Source: Pararhodobacter sp.
GTDB lineage: Bacteria; Pseudomonadota; Alphaproteobacteria; Rhodobacterales; Rhodobacteraceae
DNA: 47,914 bases
Direction of reading: 5' to 3'
Assembly: GCA_020832805.1 (NCBI GenBank)
Contig: JAFIED010000253.1
Coordinates: 1-47,914 of the forward strand
Part shown: piece by piece, positions 23,425-35,822 of the stretch
Layout: each line of letters begins with the position of its first letter
How positions within the stretch are numbered: position 1 is the first letter of the stretch
Program-made: the position numbers and the translations under genes
The notes under the pieces: generated by a model
Database searches by the model: none
Seen by the model: the letters and a program-made list of their open reading frames with translations, nothing else
What the model was told of the DNA's origin: nothing

Positions 23425-26100
23425 CTACCTTTCAACGCTGATATCGACACCCGCCGTTGCCAGCCTGTCCAGATGGCTTTCGTGACTGAACCGTTGCTTG
23501 ACAAATCTCCTGGCATGCGCGACCAGGGCTTGCCTTTTGGCAGGATTGGCGTGAATCCGCCTTGCCAGATCGACGGCAGTGGACGGGGTGGCGTAAAGCG
23601 CGGCGTCCTCGAAAACGGCGCGATACGTCTCTGGCAGAATGACCGGCACACCGACGGCCATTGCCTCGATGATCGTTCGCCCGAAGCTTTCGATCCAGTC
23701 AGGATGAGCAAAATATATCCAGACATCAATGCCGGCCAGAAATTCGCGCGGCGGGATGGCGCCGAATGGATGCACCACCCAGTTTGCGGGCAATGTACCC
23801 AAGTGTTGCCGCGCTGCATTTGCGCCGCCAAGCACATGAACCTCGATATCATGGGCTTCCGGATAGGCGGCCAGTATATCTGCGGCGTTGTCCGGCCATT
23901 TGTGCAGATGATCGCGCGCATGGCGCCCGATGCGCAGCCGGCCTGAACGGGCTGGGCTGGGTGGGGGGGCCTGCCATTCGTCAATGTCGATGATGTTGTG
24001 CCAGTCCTGGGGTGACAGCGTGACATGGCGCAATGCATCGGCGTGGTGCCTGTGCAGCGCCTCACGCACCAGCGGGCCGATAGGGTGCCAGGTTGCGTCG
24101 CGTCCGAACCAGCGGCGGATGTTGGCGGCGCATTGCGCAATATCGTATCGACTCACGCCGTCGGGGCCGTAGTCGCTCATCGGGGGTTGGTTGACAATCA
24201 CCTTGATCTCGCGCGCCTCTATCCTGGGCAGATAACGTTGATCATGCCAAAGGCAGGGGGGGTACCGCAGCACAAGCAGATCACAGCGCACATGTTCGCC
24301 ATAGACGATCTGCTGCACCGTTTCACCGTCGATCAGGGCGCGCACATCGCTCAGCATGTTGGCGCGCATGCCACTTTCATAGAGGTCATAGCGAAACATC
24401 TCCACCAGCCCCAGCGGCACACCGCTGTTGCGGTGCAGGCGCATTTCCTCGATGCAGGAATTGACGCTGCCCCCCTGCATGCGGAACTCGGAGCCCAGCA
24501 CCACCGGCAGATGGCGACCCGGCGCCGGGCGGTCTGCACGCATCAGCGCGGGAACCGGAAACGGCCGGGTAGTGCCCGAATAATGCAGCGTTGCGGCGCG
24601 GGCGCGGTGATAGGTTTGTGCCTCGGCATAGGCGCGGCGGGCGCCGTACAGAAACCCGTTGATGCCCAGAAATTCGTCCGCCACCACCGAGGTATCGCTG
24701 TCTCGCTGAAAGGCCAGGGGCGCGCCTTCAAGCTGGGTCACGGCATTGCGGCCGTGAACATGGCGGATGCGCCGGATCAGTTCGTTATCGGCAGATATGC
24801 GCACCCTGTCCCACCCGCCGAACCCGTGCTGAACAGGCTCCTTTCGAAACAGGAAGGACGAGGTGTTGGGGATGATGAAATGCCCGTCGCCCGTCCAGCG
24901 GGTGAATCGCAGATCGCTGCGGACACGGGCCTGCAGGGTCAGGCAGCCGATCTGGTGCGGATTGTCCAAAAGGTGGCGCATCTGTAGCTCGATCCGCTGG
25001 GGGTGCGCCCAGTCATCGGCATCGTGCAGCGTGACGAATGTGCCTGTCGCTTCTGCCAGCCCCCTGTTGCGCGCCACATAGGCGCCGCCGTTCACGGGCA
25101 TGCGCAACAGTCGGATACGTGGATCGTCTGCCGCAAACCCTGCGGCTACCCGTGCCGTGGCAGGGCTGGGCGAACAATCGTCCAGAACGAGAATTTCAAG
25201 ATTGCGCCAGGTCTGCACCTGCAGGGCCCGCAGCGCGGTGGGCAAGGTTTCTGCTGCCTCATAAGCTGCCACAAGAACAGTTACCCTGGGGCCATCGGGG
25301 GCGTTCGGCAATGGGTACGCACAGCCAAGCCGATCATAGGGGGACAGGCTTGTGTTGCCGGCAGACAGTGTCAGCGTCGGAATACGATGCTGCGCAAGAA
25401 CCGCATTGATCCATGCCAGCCGGTTGTCCGGGTCGTCCTCAAGCGTGGCGCGCGCCAGCATGACATCGTCGTCCACCTCGCCGGCACCCGCTGCCTGCTC
25501 ATACAGGTCGAACGCCTGCTGTTGCCGTCCCAGATGATGGAGACAAAGCAGCTGAGCGACGCGCAGTCGCTGGCGGAACGGGGCGGGTATCGTCGTCCCG
25601 GCCAGTTCGTTGACCCTTGCAAGCCATGACAGCGCTTCCTCATATCCCTCTGCGGTGCGCGCGCGCATATGCCAAAGGGCCAGTTCATGGGCGGCAAGCA
25701 CGCGCTCCTCTGGCGCGGACGTTTCGGCAGTGCTCAGGGCTACCAGTTCTGCAAGGGGGCCGCTGGTAAAACCGATGCCAAGCAGCTTCATACGCAAGCC
25801 GTGGATGCGCGCGAGCGCCTCGGACCGCGCCGCCAGTTCCTTCTTCTTGTCGGTCAGGTGGGAAACCAGTGCCATGTCGTTCCGCTGTGCCGGCGGGCGG
25901 GGCGCCCCGTCCATCGGCCCTGCCGCATAGCCTTCCCAGATGCCGACAGCCAGGTAGTGATCGGCGGGATGCCAGCCGGATGCAGCCACATGGGGGTAGC
26001 GTTCCAGGTACCATCGGGGATCGAACCAGGCCTGATTGCCCATGAACCTGCGCAGCGCCGCGCCGCGCAGCCGGGTTGACGATGGCATTGGCGACTGCAT
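23425..26100 (-). CDS. Bifunctional GT2-GT4 glycosyltransferase, paralogue of the 900-aa protein (891 aa)
   Basis: Same architecture as the protein at 16807-19509: one N-terminal WYLERYPHV repeat (about 30-50), a helical stretch (about 75-240), GT2 (272-500, VTVLVAAYEAAETLPTAL, with HDADDW at 359-364) and GT4 (about 530-885, ESFGRTIIEAMAVGVPVILP at 804-823). The two align almost end to end; it has only one of the two YPxV repeats. The start is set at ATG 26100 because this gives the same length as the paralogue. The frame stays open to 26421, but that extension overlaps the divergent 180-aa gene and looks non-coding (His/Pro/Arg-rich). The two enzymes probably add alternating or successive residues of the same glycan. 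Confidence 0.85.
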   Translation of the reverse strand: MQSPMPSSTRLRGAALRRFMGNQAWFDPRWYLERYPHVAASGWHPADHYLAVGIWEGYAAGPMDGAPRPPAQRNDMALVSHLTDKKKELAARSEALARIHGLRMKLLGIGFTSGPLAELVALSTAETSAPEERVLAAHELALWHMRARTAEGYEEALSWLARVNELAGTTIPAPFRQRLRVAQLLCLHHLGRQQQAFDLYEQAAGAGEVDDDVMLARATLEDDPDNRLAWINAVLAQHRIPTLTLSAGNTSLSPYDRLGCAYPLPNAPDGPRVTVLVAAYEAAETLPTALRALQVQTWRNLEILVLDDCSPSPATARVAAGFAADDPRIRLLRMPVNGGAYVARNRGLAEATGTFVTLHDADDWAHPQRIELQMRHLLDNPHQIGCLTLQARVRSDLRFTRWTGDGHFIIPNTSSFLFRKEPVQHGFGGWDRVRISADNELIRRIRHVHGRNAVTQLEGAPLAFQRDSDTSVVADEFLGINGFLYGARRAYAEAQTYHRARAATLHYSGTTRPFPVPALMRADRPAPGRHLPVVLGSEFRMQGGSVNSCIEEMRLHRNSGVPLGLVEMFRYDLYESGMRANMLSDVRALIDGETVQQIVYGEHVRCDLLVLRYPPCLWHDQRYLPRIEAREIKVIVNQPPMSDYGPDGVSRYDIAQCAANIRRWFGRDATWHPIGPLVREALHRHHADALRHVTLSPQDWHNIIDIDEWQAPPPSPARSGRLRIGRHARDHLHKWPDNAADILAAYPEAHDIEVHVLGGANAARQHLGTLPANWVVHPFGAIPPREFLAGIDVWIYFAHPDWIESFGRTIIEAMAVGVPVILPETYRAVFEDAALYATPSTAVDLARRIHANPAKRQALVAHARRFVKQRFSHESHLDRLATAGVDISVER

Positions 26101-26304
26101 GTGTGGCAATGGCGTCTGTCCTTGCGCGAGCCGGACTCGTTTCAAGCCACTCGGTCGGGTTGGCGATTTTCTATCGCGCAGGCGGTTGATGTACAAGGGT
26201 TGGGCCAGCGGCCAGTGCGGCCAGCGTCCGACCTTGCCGCTCTTGCGCGAATGCGCGATAACCCGAGGCGGCACCGTGCCGTCAGGTGAGCAGGAGACGA
26301 CCAA

Positions 26305-26847
26305 GTGAGGTGGAGAAAACGCGGCACGACGCATTTCGTCGATACCGTCAACGCCAACCTGGAACAGCTTGCAAAACGAGGCGATTCCGGCCCGCTGGTC
26401 AGTGGAGAGCGCCTTGCGCAAGGCATCTGGTTCGACATGGACTCCGAACAGGCCCAGCAGGACGCCAAGTACAGCATTCCGCCTGACGGCTTGATTTCTT
26501 TCTCGCTGAAAGCTGCGCGGCCGGGCCGTTGGTTCACTCTCAATATCGATATCGGCGCCAATGATCTGTCATCGGTGAAGGTGTTCGGTTTCGCGGCGCG
26601 CAGCCAAGCCCCCAAAACCGTGATTGCCCGTGCCTGCCTGCGCAGTTTTCACGCGGACGGGTTCGAGGATGTGTTTTTCAACCAGCATCTGGTCGCCTTT
26701 TCCGAAAACAGTAGTCATGCCGATGCCATCTGGACAGAACAGCATCCGATCCTGCGGCAGGCGGTCAACTGGCGCACGCTCATCTTCTTCTTTGATCCTG
26801 CCGAGGTTGACTGGGTTTTTGACGATTTGCGCATTCTTGCTGCGTGA
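26305..26847 (+). CDS. Conserved-looking hypothetical protein (180 aa)
   Basis: I do not recognise this protein. The start is GTG 26305, with AGGAG 8 bases upstream. It has no signal peptide, no membrane segment and no catalytic motif that I can name. The middle (RWFTLNIDIGANDLSSVKVFGF, about 73-94) reads like a beta-sandwich, and the C-terminus VDWVFDDLRIL like a beta-strand pair. It might be a carbohydrate-binding or lectin-like fold, but this is only impression. It is transcribed away from the 891-aa glycosyltransferase, with 204 bases between them, and sits at the right edge of the glycan locus, so a role there is possible. Confidence 0.65.
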   Translation: MRWRKRGTTHFVDTVNANLEQLAKRGDSGPLVSGERLAQGIWFDMDSEQAQQDAKYSIPPDGLISFSLKAARPGRWFTLNIDIGANDLSSVKVFGFAARSQAPKTVIARACLRSFHADGFEDVFFNQHLVAFSENSSHADAIWTEQHPILRQAVNWRTLIFFFDPAEVDWVFDDLRILAA

Positions 26848-27166
26848 TCCGGCTGATCGCCTGCGCAGGTGGGCGGGTATTGCCGGTAACGGCGCGTTTG
26901 CCCCTGTCTGCCACATCCGGGTTCGACGAGTGCGCGACATGCGTGAGGTCAAGCGCACAAGCGGTCTGATCTGTCGTTCACGATCAGGGGCACGGTCGCC
27001 GCAAGATTATGGCTGAATCCATCGTCCGGATCGACAAAAGGGCGTTCCACGCCGTTATCGGAATGATCATGCAGGCTTTCGCAGCAAACCTACCGGCCCG
27101 CCGGTAATTCCCACCGTCCCGAGAGTCGTGCGCTGAAAGGATGCTCTTTCAATTCAAAGGCAGGAA
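26848..27166. other. Intergenic region between the glycan locus and tRNA-Thr
   Basis: I see no gene in these 319 bases. A short perfect hairpin, accggc-cc-gccggt, lies at about 27092-27105, without a clear T run. The region is the junction between the accessory locus and core genes, so it is where a boundary repeat would be expected; none is obvious by eye. Confidence 0.4.
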
Positions 27167-27241
<75 letters not shown>

Positions 27242-27281
27242 ACAACTTGCACTTCCGACTGCCGCAGTCTCTGATCGTGAC

Positions 27282-27323
27282 CCCTCTGACCAAGAGAGAA
27301 ATCAACCACCGAGCTACCGCAGC
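27282..27323 (-). pseudogene. Decayed 5' half of a second tRNA-Thr
   Basis: Starting at 27323 on the minus strand, 42 bases match the first 42 bases of the tRNA-Thr at 27241 at 33 positions, including the first 13 and the TTGGT of the anticodon loop. The D stem is broken (GCTC against GATT) and no T arm or matching 3' acceptor strand follows. This is a relic, 82 bases upstream of the intact gene. Confidence 0.75.
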
Positions 27324-27409
27324 GTCCTCGCGGGCGGTGGATAGACGCAATTCAACGCTGGCGCAAGCGCAATCTGGACGGTTTTTTCCCGCTGCGATAA
27401 GAGGTGGGT

Positions 27410-27613
27410 ATGAACAGGATCAAAGCCATGACCGACAATCCTCAACCGGGCGCTGCCGTTGGCGCATCGCAGGCAGACAACCCGCGCACGCAGCGCCTAA
27501 AGGCCGCGCTGAAAGCCAATATCGCCCGGCGAAAGGATCAGGCGCGCGCGCGCGCCAGTGGCCAGACCGGCCCGGACCAGGCACAAGCCACGGATGACAC
27601 AAACCATGAGTGA
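27410..27613 (+). CDS. Small basic protein before the DUF2948 gene (67 aa)
   Basis: Small Ala/Arg/Lys/Gln-rich protein without a domain that I recognise; the segment RTQRLKAALKANIARRKDQARAR is likely one amphipathic helix. ATG 27410 has AGAGG 5 bases upstream; ATG 27428 (MTDNPQPG) with AGGA upstream is an equal alternative. It overlaps the DUF2948 start by 8 bases. Small ORFs of this kind are common just before the DUF2948-hisD pair in Rhodobacterales, which supports it as real. Confidence 0.65.
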   Translation: MNRIKAMTDNPQPGAAVGASQADNPRTQRLKAALKANIARRKDQARARASGQTGPDQAQATDDTNHE

Positions 27614-28118
27614 CGCCCGGTTCGAGGATGGCAACGAGCGTCCGTTGCGTCTGATCGCCCGCGACATGGCCGATCTGCGTGTCTTGTCGGCGCTGGCACA
27701 GGATGCGGTGCTGACTGGCGCTGATCTGACCTTTCAGCGGCAGGCGCGCCGTTTCGCATTGCTGCTGAACCGTTTCCGGTGGGAGGATCGGCCCCATGCT
27801 GCCGGTGCCGGTCGCCCGGCAGAGCGGGTGCGCGCGGTACTGTCCTTTGGTGACGTCCTGCGCGTCGCCCAACAGGGGCTTGAGGCGCGCACGGCCGATA
27901 CCGTTCTGTCGTTGCTGGCCATCGATTACTCCCCCGCAGATGCCGATACGGCCCAGGATGCGCCCGCCGGTCCGGGGCGGGTCACGCTGGTCTTTTCCGG
28001 CGATGGGGCGATTGCGCTTGATGTCGAATGCCTGGAGGTCCATCTGGCTGATGTGACACGCCCCTATACGGCGCCGTCGCGCCGGGTGCCCGATCACGGC
28101 ACCGATACCGCCGTTTGA
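27606..28118 (+). CDS. DUF2948 family protein (170 aa)
   Basis: The sequence (PLRLIARDMADLRVLSALAQDAV near the N-terminus, then FALLLNRFRWED, and CLEVHLADVTRPY near the C-terminus) matches the DUF2948 family, which in Rhodobacterales lies immediately upstream of hisD. The function is unknown. The length is as expected for the family. ATG 27606 lies inside the end of the previous ORF, so the genes form one transcript, followed 13 bases later by hisD. No membrane segment or catalytic motif is visible. Confidence 0.85.
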   Translation: MSDARFEDGNERPLRLIARDMADLRVLSALAQDAVLTGADLTFQRQARRFALLLNRFRWEDRPHAAGAGRPAERVRAVLSFGDVLRVAQQGLEARTADTVLSLLAIDYSPADADTAQDAPAGPGRVTLVFSGDGAIALDVECLEVHLADVTRPYTAPSRRVPDHGTDTAV

Positions 28119-28131
28119 CAGGACCAAGCGC

Positions 28132-29432
28132 ATGCCCCTTTTCCTGAACAGCCGCGACAGCGGGTTCGAGACCGCATTCAGTGCCCTGCTGAGTGCCAAG
28201 CGCGAAGAGGCGCAGGATGTCGACGATACGGTTGCCGCCATCATTGCCGACATCCGGGCGCGCGGCGATGCGGCGCTGATCGGTCTGACGGCACGCTTCG
28301 ACCGGATGACGCTGACGCCAGACACGCTGGCCTTTTCTTCGCAGGAAATCGACGCTGCCTGTGCCCGTGTCCCCGCCGAAGAGCGCGCGGCACTGGACCT
28401 GGCGGCGGCACGCATCCGCGCCTACCATGAACGCCAACGCCCCCGGGATGCGCGCTGGACAGACGACACTGGCGCCGACCTGGGCTGGCGCTGGTCTGCG
28501 GTACAGGCGGCGGGGCTGTATGTGCCGGGGGGGCTGGCCAGCTATCCTTCTTCGGTGCTGATGAATGCCATTCCGGCACAGGTGGCCGGGGTCGAGCGGC
28601 TGGTGATCTGTGCGCCGACCCCCGGCGGGGCTGTCAATCCGCTGGTTCTGTTGGCTGCGCGCCTGTCTGGGGTGGATACCGTCTATCGCATCGGCGGGGC
28701 ACAGGCGATTGCGGCCATGGCCTATGGTACGGAAACCATCGCCCCGGTGGACAAGATCACCGGACCTGGCAACGCCTTTGTCGCGGCGGCCAAGCGGCGG
28801 GTATTCGGCAAGGTTGGCATCGACATGTTCGCCGGCCCATCCGAGATCCTGGTGATTGGCGATGGCACGGGCGATCCTGACTGGATCGCGCTGGACCTGC
28901 TCAGCCAGGCCGAGCATGACGAAAGTGCGCAGTCAATTCTGATACCACCGCACAGGCCGAGGCCGAAGCGGTTGCGGCGGCGGTTGCCCGGCAACTTGAA
29001 CACCTGGAACGCCGCACCATCGCCGGGGCAAGCTGGCGCGATTACGGCGCGATCATCACCGTGCACGACCTGTCCGAGGCCGCGGCGCTGAGCGACCGGA
29101 TCGCGCCCGAGCATCTGGAGCTTTGCGTCGAAGATCCCGAGGCCCTGCTGGGCCACATCCGCCATGCTGGCGCGGTGTTCCTGGGCCATTGGACGCCCGA
29201 AGCGATTGGCGACTATATCGGCGGGCCGAATCATGTTCTGCCCACGGCGCGCTCGGCACGCTTTTCCTCGGGCCTCTCGGTGCTTGATTTCATGAAGCGT
29301 ACCACCATCGCCCGCATGACCCCGCAGGCGCTGGCAGCCATTGGCCCGGCGGCCGAACGCCTGGCAATATCGGAAAGCCTGCAGGCGCATGGCCAGAGCG
29401 TGCGCGCGCGGCTGGATCGGTTGAACGGCTAG
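28132..29432 (+). pseudogene. hisD: Histidinol dehydrogenase, frameshifted as given
   Basis: HisD performs the last two steps of histidine synthesis, oxidising histidinol to histidine with NAD+ and a bound zinc. The N-terminal part (28132 to about 28941) carries SQAEHDES with the Gln and His zinc ligands. The C-terminal part continues in another frame from about 28941, with APEHLEL (active-site Glu-His), the GGPNHVLPT region and the C-terminal LQAHGQSV His. At about 28936-28945 the frame shifts, equal to a loss of 1 base modulo 3; a 7-base loss between GAT repeats would also fit. Joined, the product would be about 433-435 aa, the normal length. All catalytic residues are otherwise intact, so this is either a very recent mutation or a sequencing error. 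ATG 28132 has AGGA 8 bases upstream. Confidence 0.9.
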
Positions 29433-29470
29433 GGCAGGGCGGCACAAACCACCCTGCGCGCGCTGATGGA

Positions 29471-30085
29471 TCAGCTTTTCTGCAGCCGCATATAGGTGAA
29501 CAGCCCCAGCGGTGCCATGCGCCGCTCTTCGGTCACGCGCAACGAGCCTTCGCCCATGATGCGCGCGCGTTCGAAATCGGGGTGCCATCCCAGGCGGTCG
29601 GCCAACGGGGCGAAGGTGCGCTCGATCCAGGCCAGGGGCCCCTTTTCACGCGCAAAATGGTTGACGATGATCACCTGCCCGCCGGGTTTGCACACGCGTG
29701 CGATCTCGGCCATGACCCGCTCTGGCTGCGGCACGACAGAGACCAAATACATGGCCACGACCGTGTCAAAGTGATCGTCGGGGAAATCCAGGTGCCGGGC
29801 GTCCATCTGACGCAATTCGCGCACATGGGCCATACGCTGTGCCTGAACCCGGTTGCGGGCACGTTCCAGCATGTCTTCGGAATAATCGATGCCGGTGATT
29901 TCCAGATGCGGCTGGTAGTCGCCCAGCGAAAGCCCCGTTCCAACGCCAACTTCCAGCACGCGGCCGGTACCGCGGTTTATCGCGGCAACTGCATTCTTGC
30001 GGCCCATCCGGGTTATCCGGCCAAAGGTATTGTCATAGACCGGCGCCCAGCGGCGGTAAGACGATCTGACGGCGTCAAGCTCCAT
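29471..30085 (-). CDS. pmtA: PmtA-type phosphatidylethanolamine N-methyltransferase (204 aa)
   Basis: SAM-dependent methyltransferase with motif I VLEVGVGTGLSLG and motif II ITGIDYSEDMLERAR. The N-terminus, SSYRRWAPVYDNTFG, and length near 200 aa match the soluble Rhodobacter-type PmtA, which methylates phosphatidylethanolamine toward phosphatidylcholine at the membrane surface. The motif IV region is FDTVVAMYLVSVVPQP. The start at ATG 30085 is chosen for GGAG about 9 bases upstream and for family length; ATG 30100 is possible. It converges with hisD (38 bases apart) and follows gyrB on the same strand after 113 bases. The membership is good; a related methyltransferase with another substrate cannot be excluded. 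Confidence 0.75.
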   Translation of the reverse strand: MELDAVRSSYRRWAPVYDNTFGRITRMGRKNAVAAINRGTGRVLEVGVGTGLSLGDYQPHLEITGIDYSEDMLERARNRVQAQRMAHVRELRQMDARHLDFPDDHFDTVVAMYLVSVVPQPERVMAEIARVCKPGGQVIIVNHFAREKGPLAWIERTFAPLADRLGWHPDFERARIMGEGSLRVTEERRMAPLGLFTYMRLQKS

Positions 30086-30198
30086 CCATGCAGTCTCCAT
30101 GTTGACAATGCAGCCATCTGCTGCGGCTGGTATTGAAGAGATTTGCGCGAATGAACGGCAGCGCAACCCCTGCATCGATCAAAAGGGCTTCAATTGCC

Positions 30199-33351
<3,153 letters not shown>

Positions 33352-33355
<4 letters not shown>

Positions 33356-34446
33356 GGGCGGGTCTCGTTCAGTTCTGCGCCGTCTGGCCCGTCGGCCAGG
33401 GCGAAATGCTGTGCCCGTGCGCCAAGCGCGGCAAACAGGGCCGGTTCCGTGCCTGTCATGAAAGCCTGTGCGCCCAAGGCACACAAGGTGTCGTAAAGGG
33501 CGGCCCGGCGGCCCGGGTCCAGATGGGCGGCGAGTTCGTCCAGCAGCAGGATCGGCGGCGCACCGGTATCCTGCGCCAGCGCTGTGGCATGGGCCAGAAC
33601 CAGCGAGATGAGCAAGGCTTTCTGTTCACCGGTCGAGCATTGCGCGGCGGGCATGCCGCGCGCGCGCCAGATGGCGGCCAGATCAGCCCGGTGCGGCCCG
33701 ATCAGGCTGCGCCCGGCGGCCATGTCACGCGTGCGCCCCTCGGCCAGGGCACGGGTCAGATCGCCGGCGGTTTCTGGGGCGTTGCATTGCAGGGTCAGAT
33801 CGGCGGCGGGAAACGGCCCGTCGGCAGGGGTCGCCCGGGCGATGCGTGCCAGCATCGTGCGCCGCGCGGCGGTCACCCTGGCGCCGGCCTCGCCCATCTG
33901 GGTTTCCAGTGCGCCGTGCCAGGCCGGGTCGGTTTGCCCGTCACGCAGCAGGCGATTGCGCTCTCGCATGGCCTTTTCGTAAGCCAGCGATGCCTCGGCG
34001 TGATCGGGGTCAAAGGCCAGCACCATACGATCAAGAAACCGGCGGCGGCCTTCGGGGGCATCAAGCCACAGCCGGTCCATCACCGGTGTCAGCCAGACCA
34101 TCGGCAAAAGCCGGCCCAATGCCGCCTGTGGCACCGCCTTGCCGTCGATCGCCACGCGGCGCGGTTCGCCGGGGCGGATGGCGGTTTCCACCTCATGGGG
34201 CAACCCATGGCGGGTCAGGCTGGCGGCGATCTTCCAGCCGGCGGTACCCGGCCGGCGCGCCAGATCCTCGGGCGGGGCGCGGCGCAGCCCGCGCCCCGGT
34301 GACAACAATGAGATGGCTTCCAGCAGGTTGGTCTTGCCCGCCCCGTTCGCCCCGTCAAAAGCTACCGGGCGCCCGTCAAAATGCGCGCGGGTCAACCCGT
34401 GCGAGCGGAAGTGGCTGAGCAAGAGCGTGGACAGGTAAAGCGCCAT
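33352..34446 (-). CDS. recF: DNA replication and repair protein RecF (364 aa)
   Basis: SMC-like ATPase that loads RecA at gaps. Walker A DGANGAGKTNLLEAIS is near the N-terminus after the typical LLLSHFRSH start, the ABC-like signature STGEQKALLISLVLA is in the C-terminal third, and Walker B is ILLLDELAAHLD, as in all RecF. The length (364) is normal. ATG 34446 (MALYLSTLLL) is chosen since the conserved first beta strand begins there; upstream frame to 34506 is not conserved-looking. It follows dnaN by 109 bases and overlaps the exporter gene by 4 nt. Confidence 0.96.
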
Positions 34447-34555
34447 GATCAAGCGCGGCCCTTCCGGTTGGCGGGACGGCGGGGTTGCCCCCGGTCCGGA
34501 TCGCATGCGCCTGCAACAATCGCTTTCAGATCACAGACAAGGCGCGCGCAGTCTT

Positions 34556-35674
34556 TCAGACCCGCATCGGCATCACGACATAGACCGCGCTGACATCGCC
34601 GCCTTCGCGCACCAGCGCGGGGTCGCCGGCGCCGTTGAACAGGAAAACGGCATTCTCGCGGTCTATCTGATTGGCGATTTCCAGCAGGTATTTGGCGTTG
34701 AAGCCGATCTCCAGCCGTTCGTCCGCATAGGCAACCACCAGTTCTTCCTGTGCCATGCCGGTGTCCGGGGCGTTCACAGCCAGCGTCAGCTTGTCGTCCT
34801 CCAGCGTCAGCTTCACCGCGCGCGAGCGTTCGGATGACACCGTCGCCACGCGGTCGACCGCCTTGGCGAAATCACCGGCATCCACCTCCAGCCGTTTGGT
34901 GTTCCCCTGCGGGATGACCCGCGTGTAGTCCGGAAAGGTGCCATCGATCACCTTTGAGGTCAGGGCGATATCCGGCGTGGCAAAGCGCAGCTTGGTCTCT
35001 GACACCGAGACGGCGATCTGCATGTCATCGTCTTCCAGCAGCTTGCGCAACTCGGCCACGGTCTTGCGCGGGACAATCACGCCCGGCATGTCGCGCGCGC
35101 CCTCTGGCAGCGCAGCATCGACCCGCGCCAGACGGTGGCCATCGGTGGCGACGCAGCGCAGCAACGGGCCATCGCCGCTGTCGGCCACATGCAGATAGAC
35201 GCCGTTCAGATAATAGCGTGTCTCTTCATTCGATATCGCAAAGCGGGTCTTTTCGAACAGGCGCCGCAGATCGGCGGCCCGCGCGGCGAAATTCACCTGA
35301 TACTCGGACGAGGCCATGACCGGGAAATCCTCGCGCGGCAGCGTGGCCAGCGAGAAGCTGGAGCGCCCGGCCTGTACCTGAAGCCGGCCGGCATGGGGGT
35401 CATCGGCCAGCTGTACCAGTGCGCCGTCCGGCAGTTTGCGCACGATTTCATGCAGCATGACCGCCGATACCGTGGTCGCCCCAGCGCGTTCGACCTGGGC
35501 AACGGCCTTGTCCACCACCTCGATATCCAGATCGGTGGCACGAAAGCTGACCGCGTCGCCCTCGGCCTCGATCAGCACATTGGCCAGAATCGGAATGGTG
35601 TTGCGCCGTTCGACCACCGATTGCGCCTGGGCGACGGCTTTCAGCAGCGTTGCGCGTTCGATGCTCAGTTTCAT
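34556..35674 (-). CDS. dnaN: DNA polymerase III beta sliding clamp (372 aa)
   Basis: Ring-shaped processivity clamp. The N-terminus MKLSIERATLLKAVAQAQSVVERRNTIPIL is characteristic, as are LPREDFPVM and the C-terminal FNGAGDPALVREGGDVSAVYVVMPMRV, which forms the edge of the partner-binding groove. The length is normal for alphaproteobacteria (372-374). ATG 35674 has GAGGGG and GAAGG close upstream. It lies 148 bases downstream of dnaA and upstream of recF in the standard order. Confidence 0.97.
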   Translation of the reverse strand: MKLSIERATLLKAVAQAQSVVERRNTIPILANVLIEAEGDAVSFRATDLDIEVVDKAVAQVERAGATTVSAVMLHEIVRKLPDGALVQLADDPHAGRLQVQAGRSSFSLATLPREDFPVMASSEYQVNFAARAADLRRLFEKTRFAISNEETRYYLNGVYLHVADSGDGPLLRCVATDGHRLARVDAALPEGARDMPGVIVPRKTVAELRKLLEDDDMQIAVSVSETKLRFATPDIALTSKVIDGTFPDYTRVIPQGNTKRLEVDAGDFAKAVDRVATVSSERSRAVKLTLEDDKLTLAVNAPDTGMAQEELVVAYADERLEIGFNAKYLLEIANQIDRENAVFLFNGAGDPALVREGGDVSAVYVVMPMRV

Positions 35675-35822
35675 GCCTTCATCCCCTCGCCCGTCGAATC
35701 CACCCTGTCGGCAACCGCTTTCCGGCGCTTTCGATACAAACCGCCGGCGCTGGCAATAACCAGCCCGGCGTGAAGTCTTTTTCTGACTGTTTGCGGCGCT
35801 TTGGCGCCCCCGTCAAGGCGCG

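Noticed and set aside
26101-26421. Upstream extension of the 891-aa glycosyltransferase gene
   Set aside because: It overlaps the divergent 180-aa gene and would hold both promoters; the translated part is low-complexity, and the paralogue lacks it.
27244-27323. A second functional tRNA upstream of tRNA-Thr
   Set aside because: D stem broken, no T arm and no 3' acceptor strand; it is only a relic.
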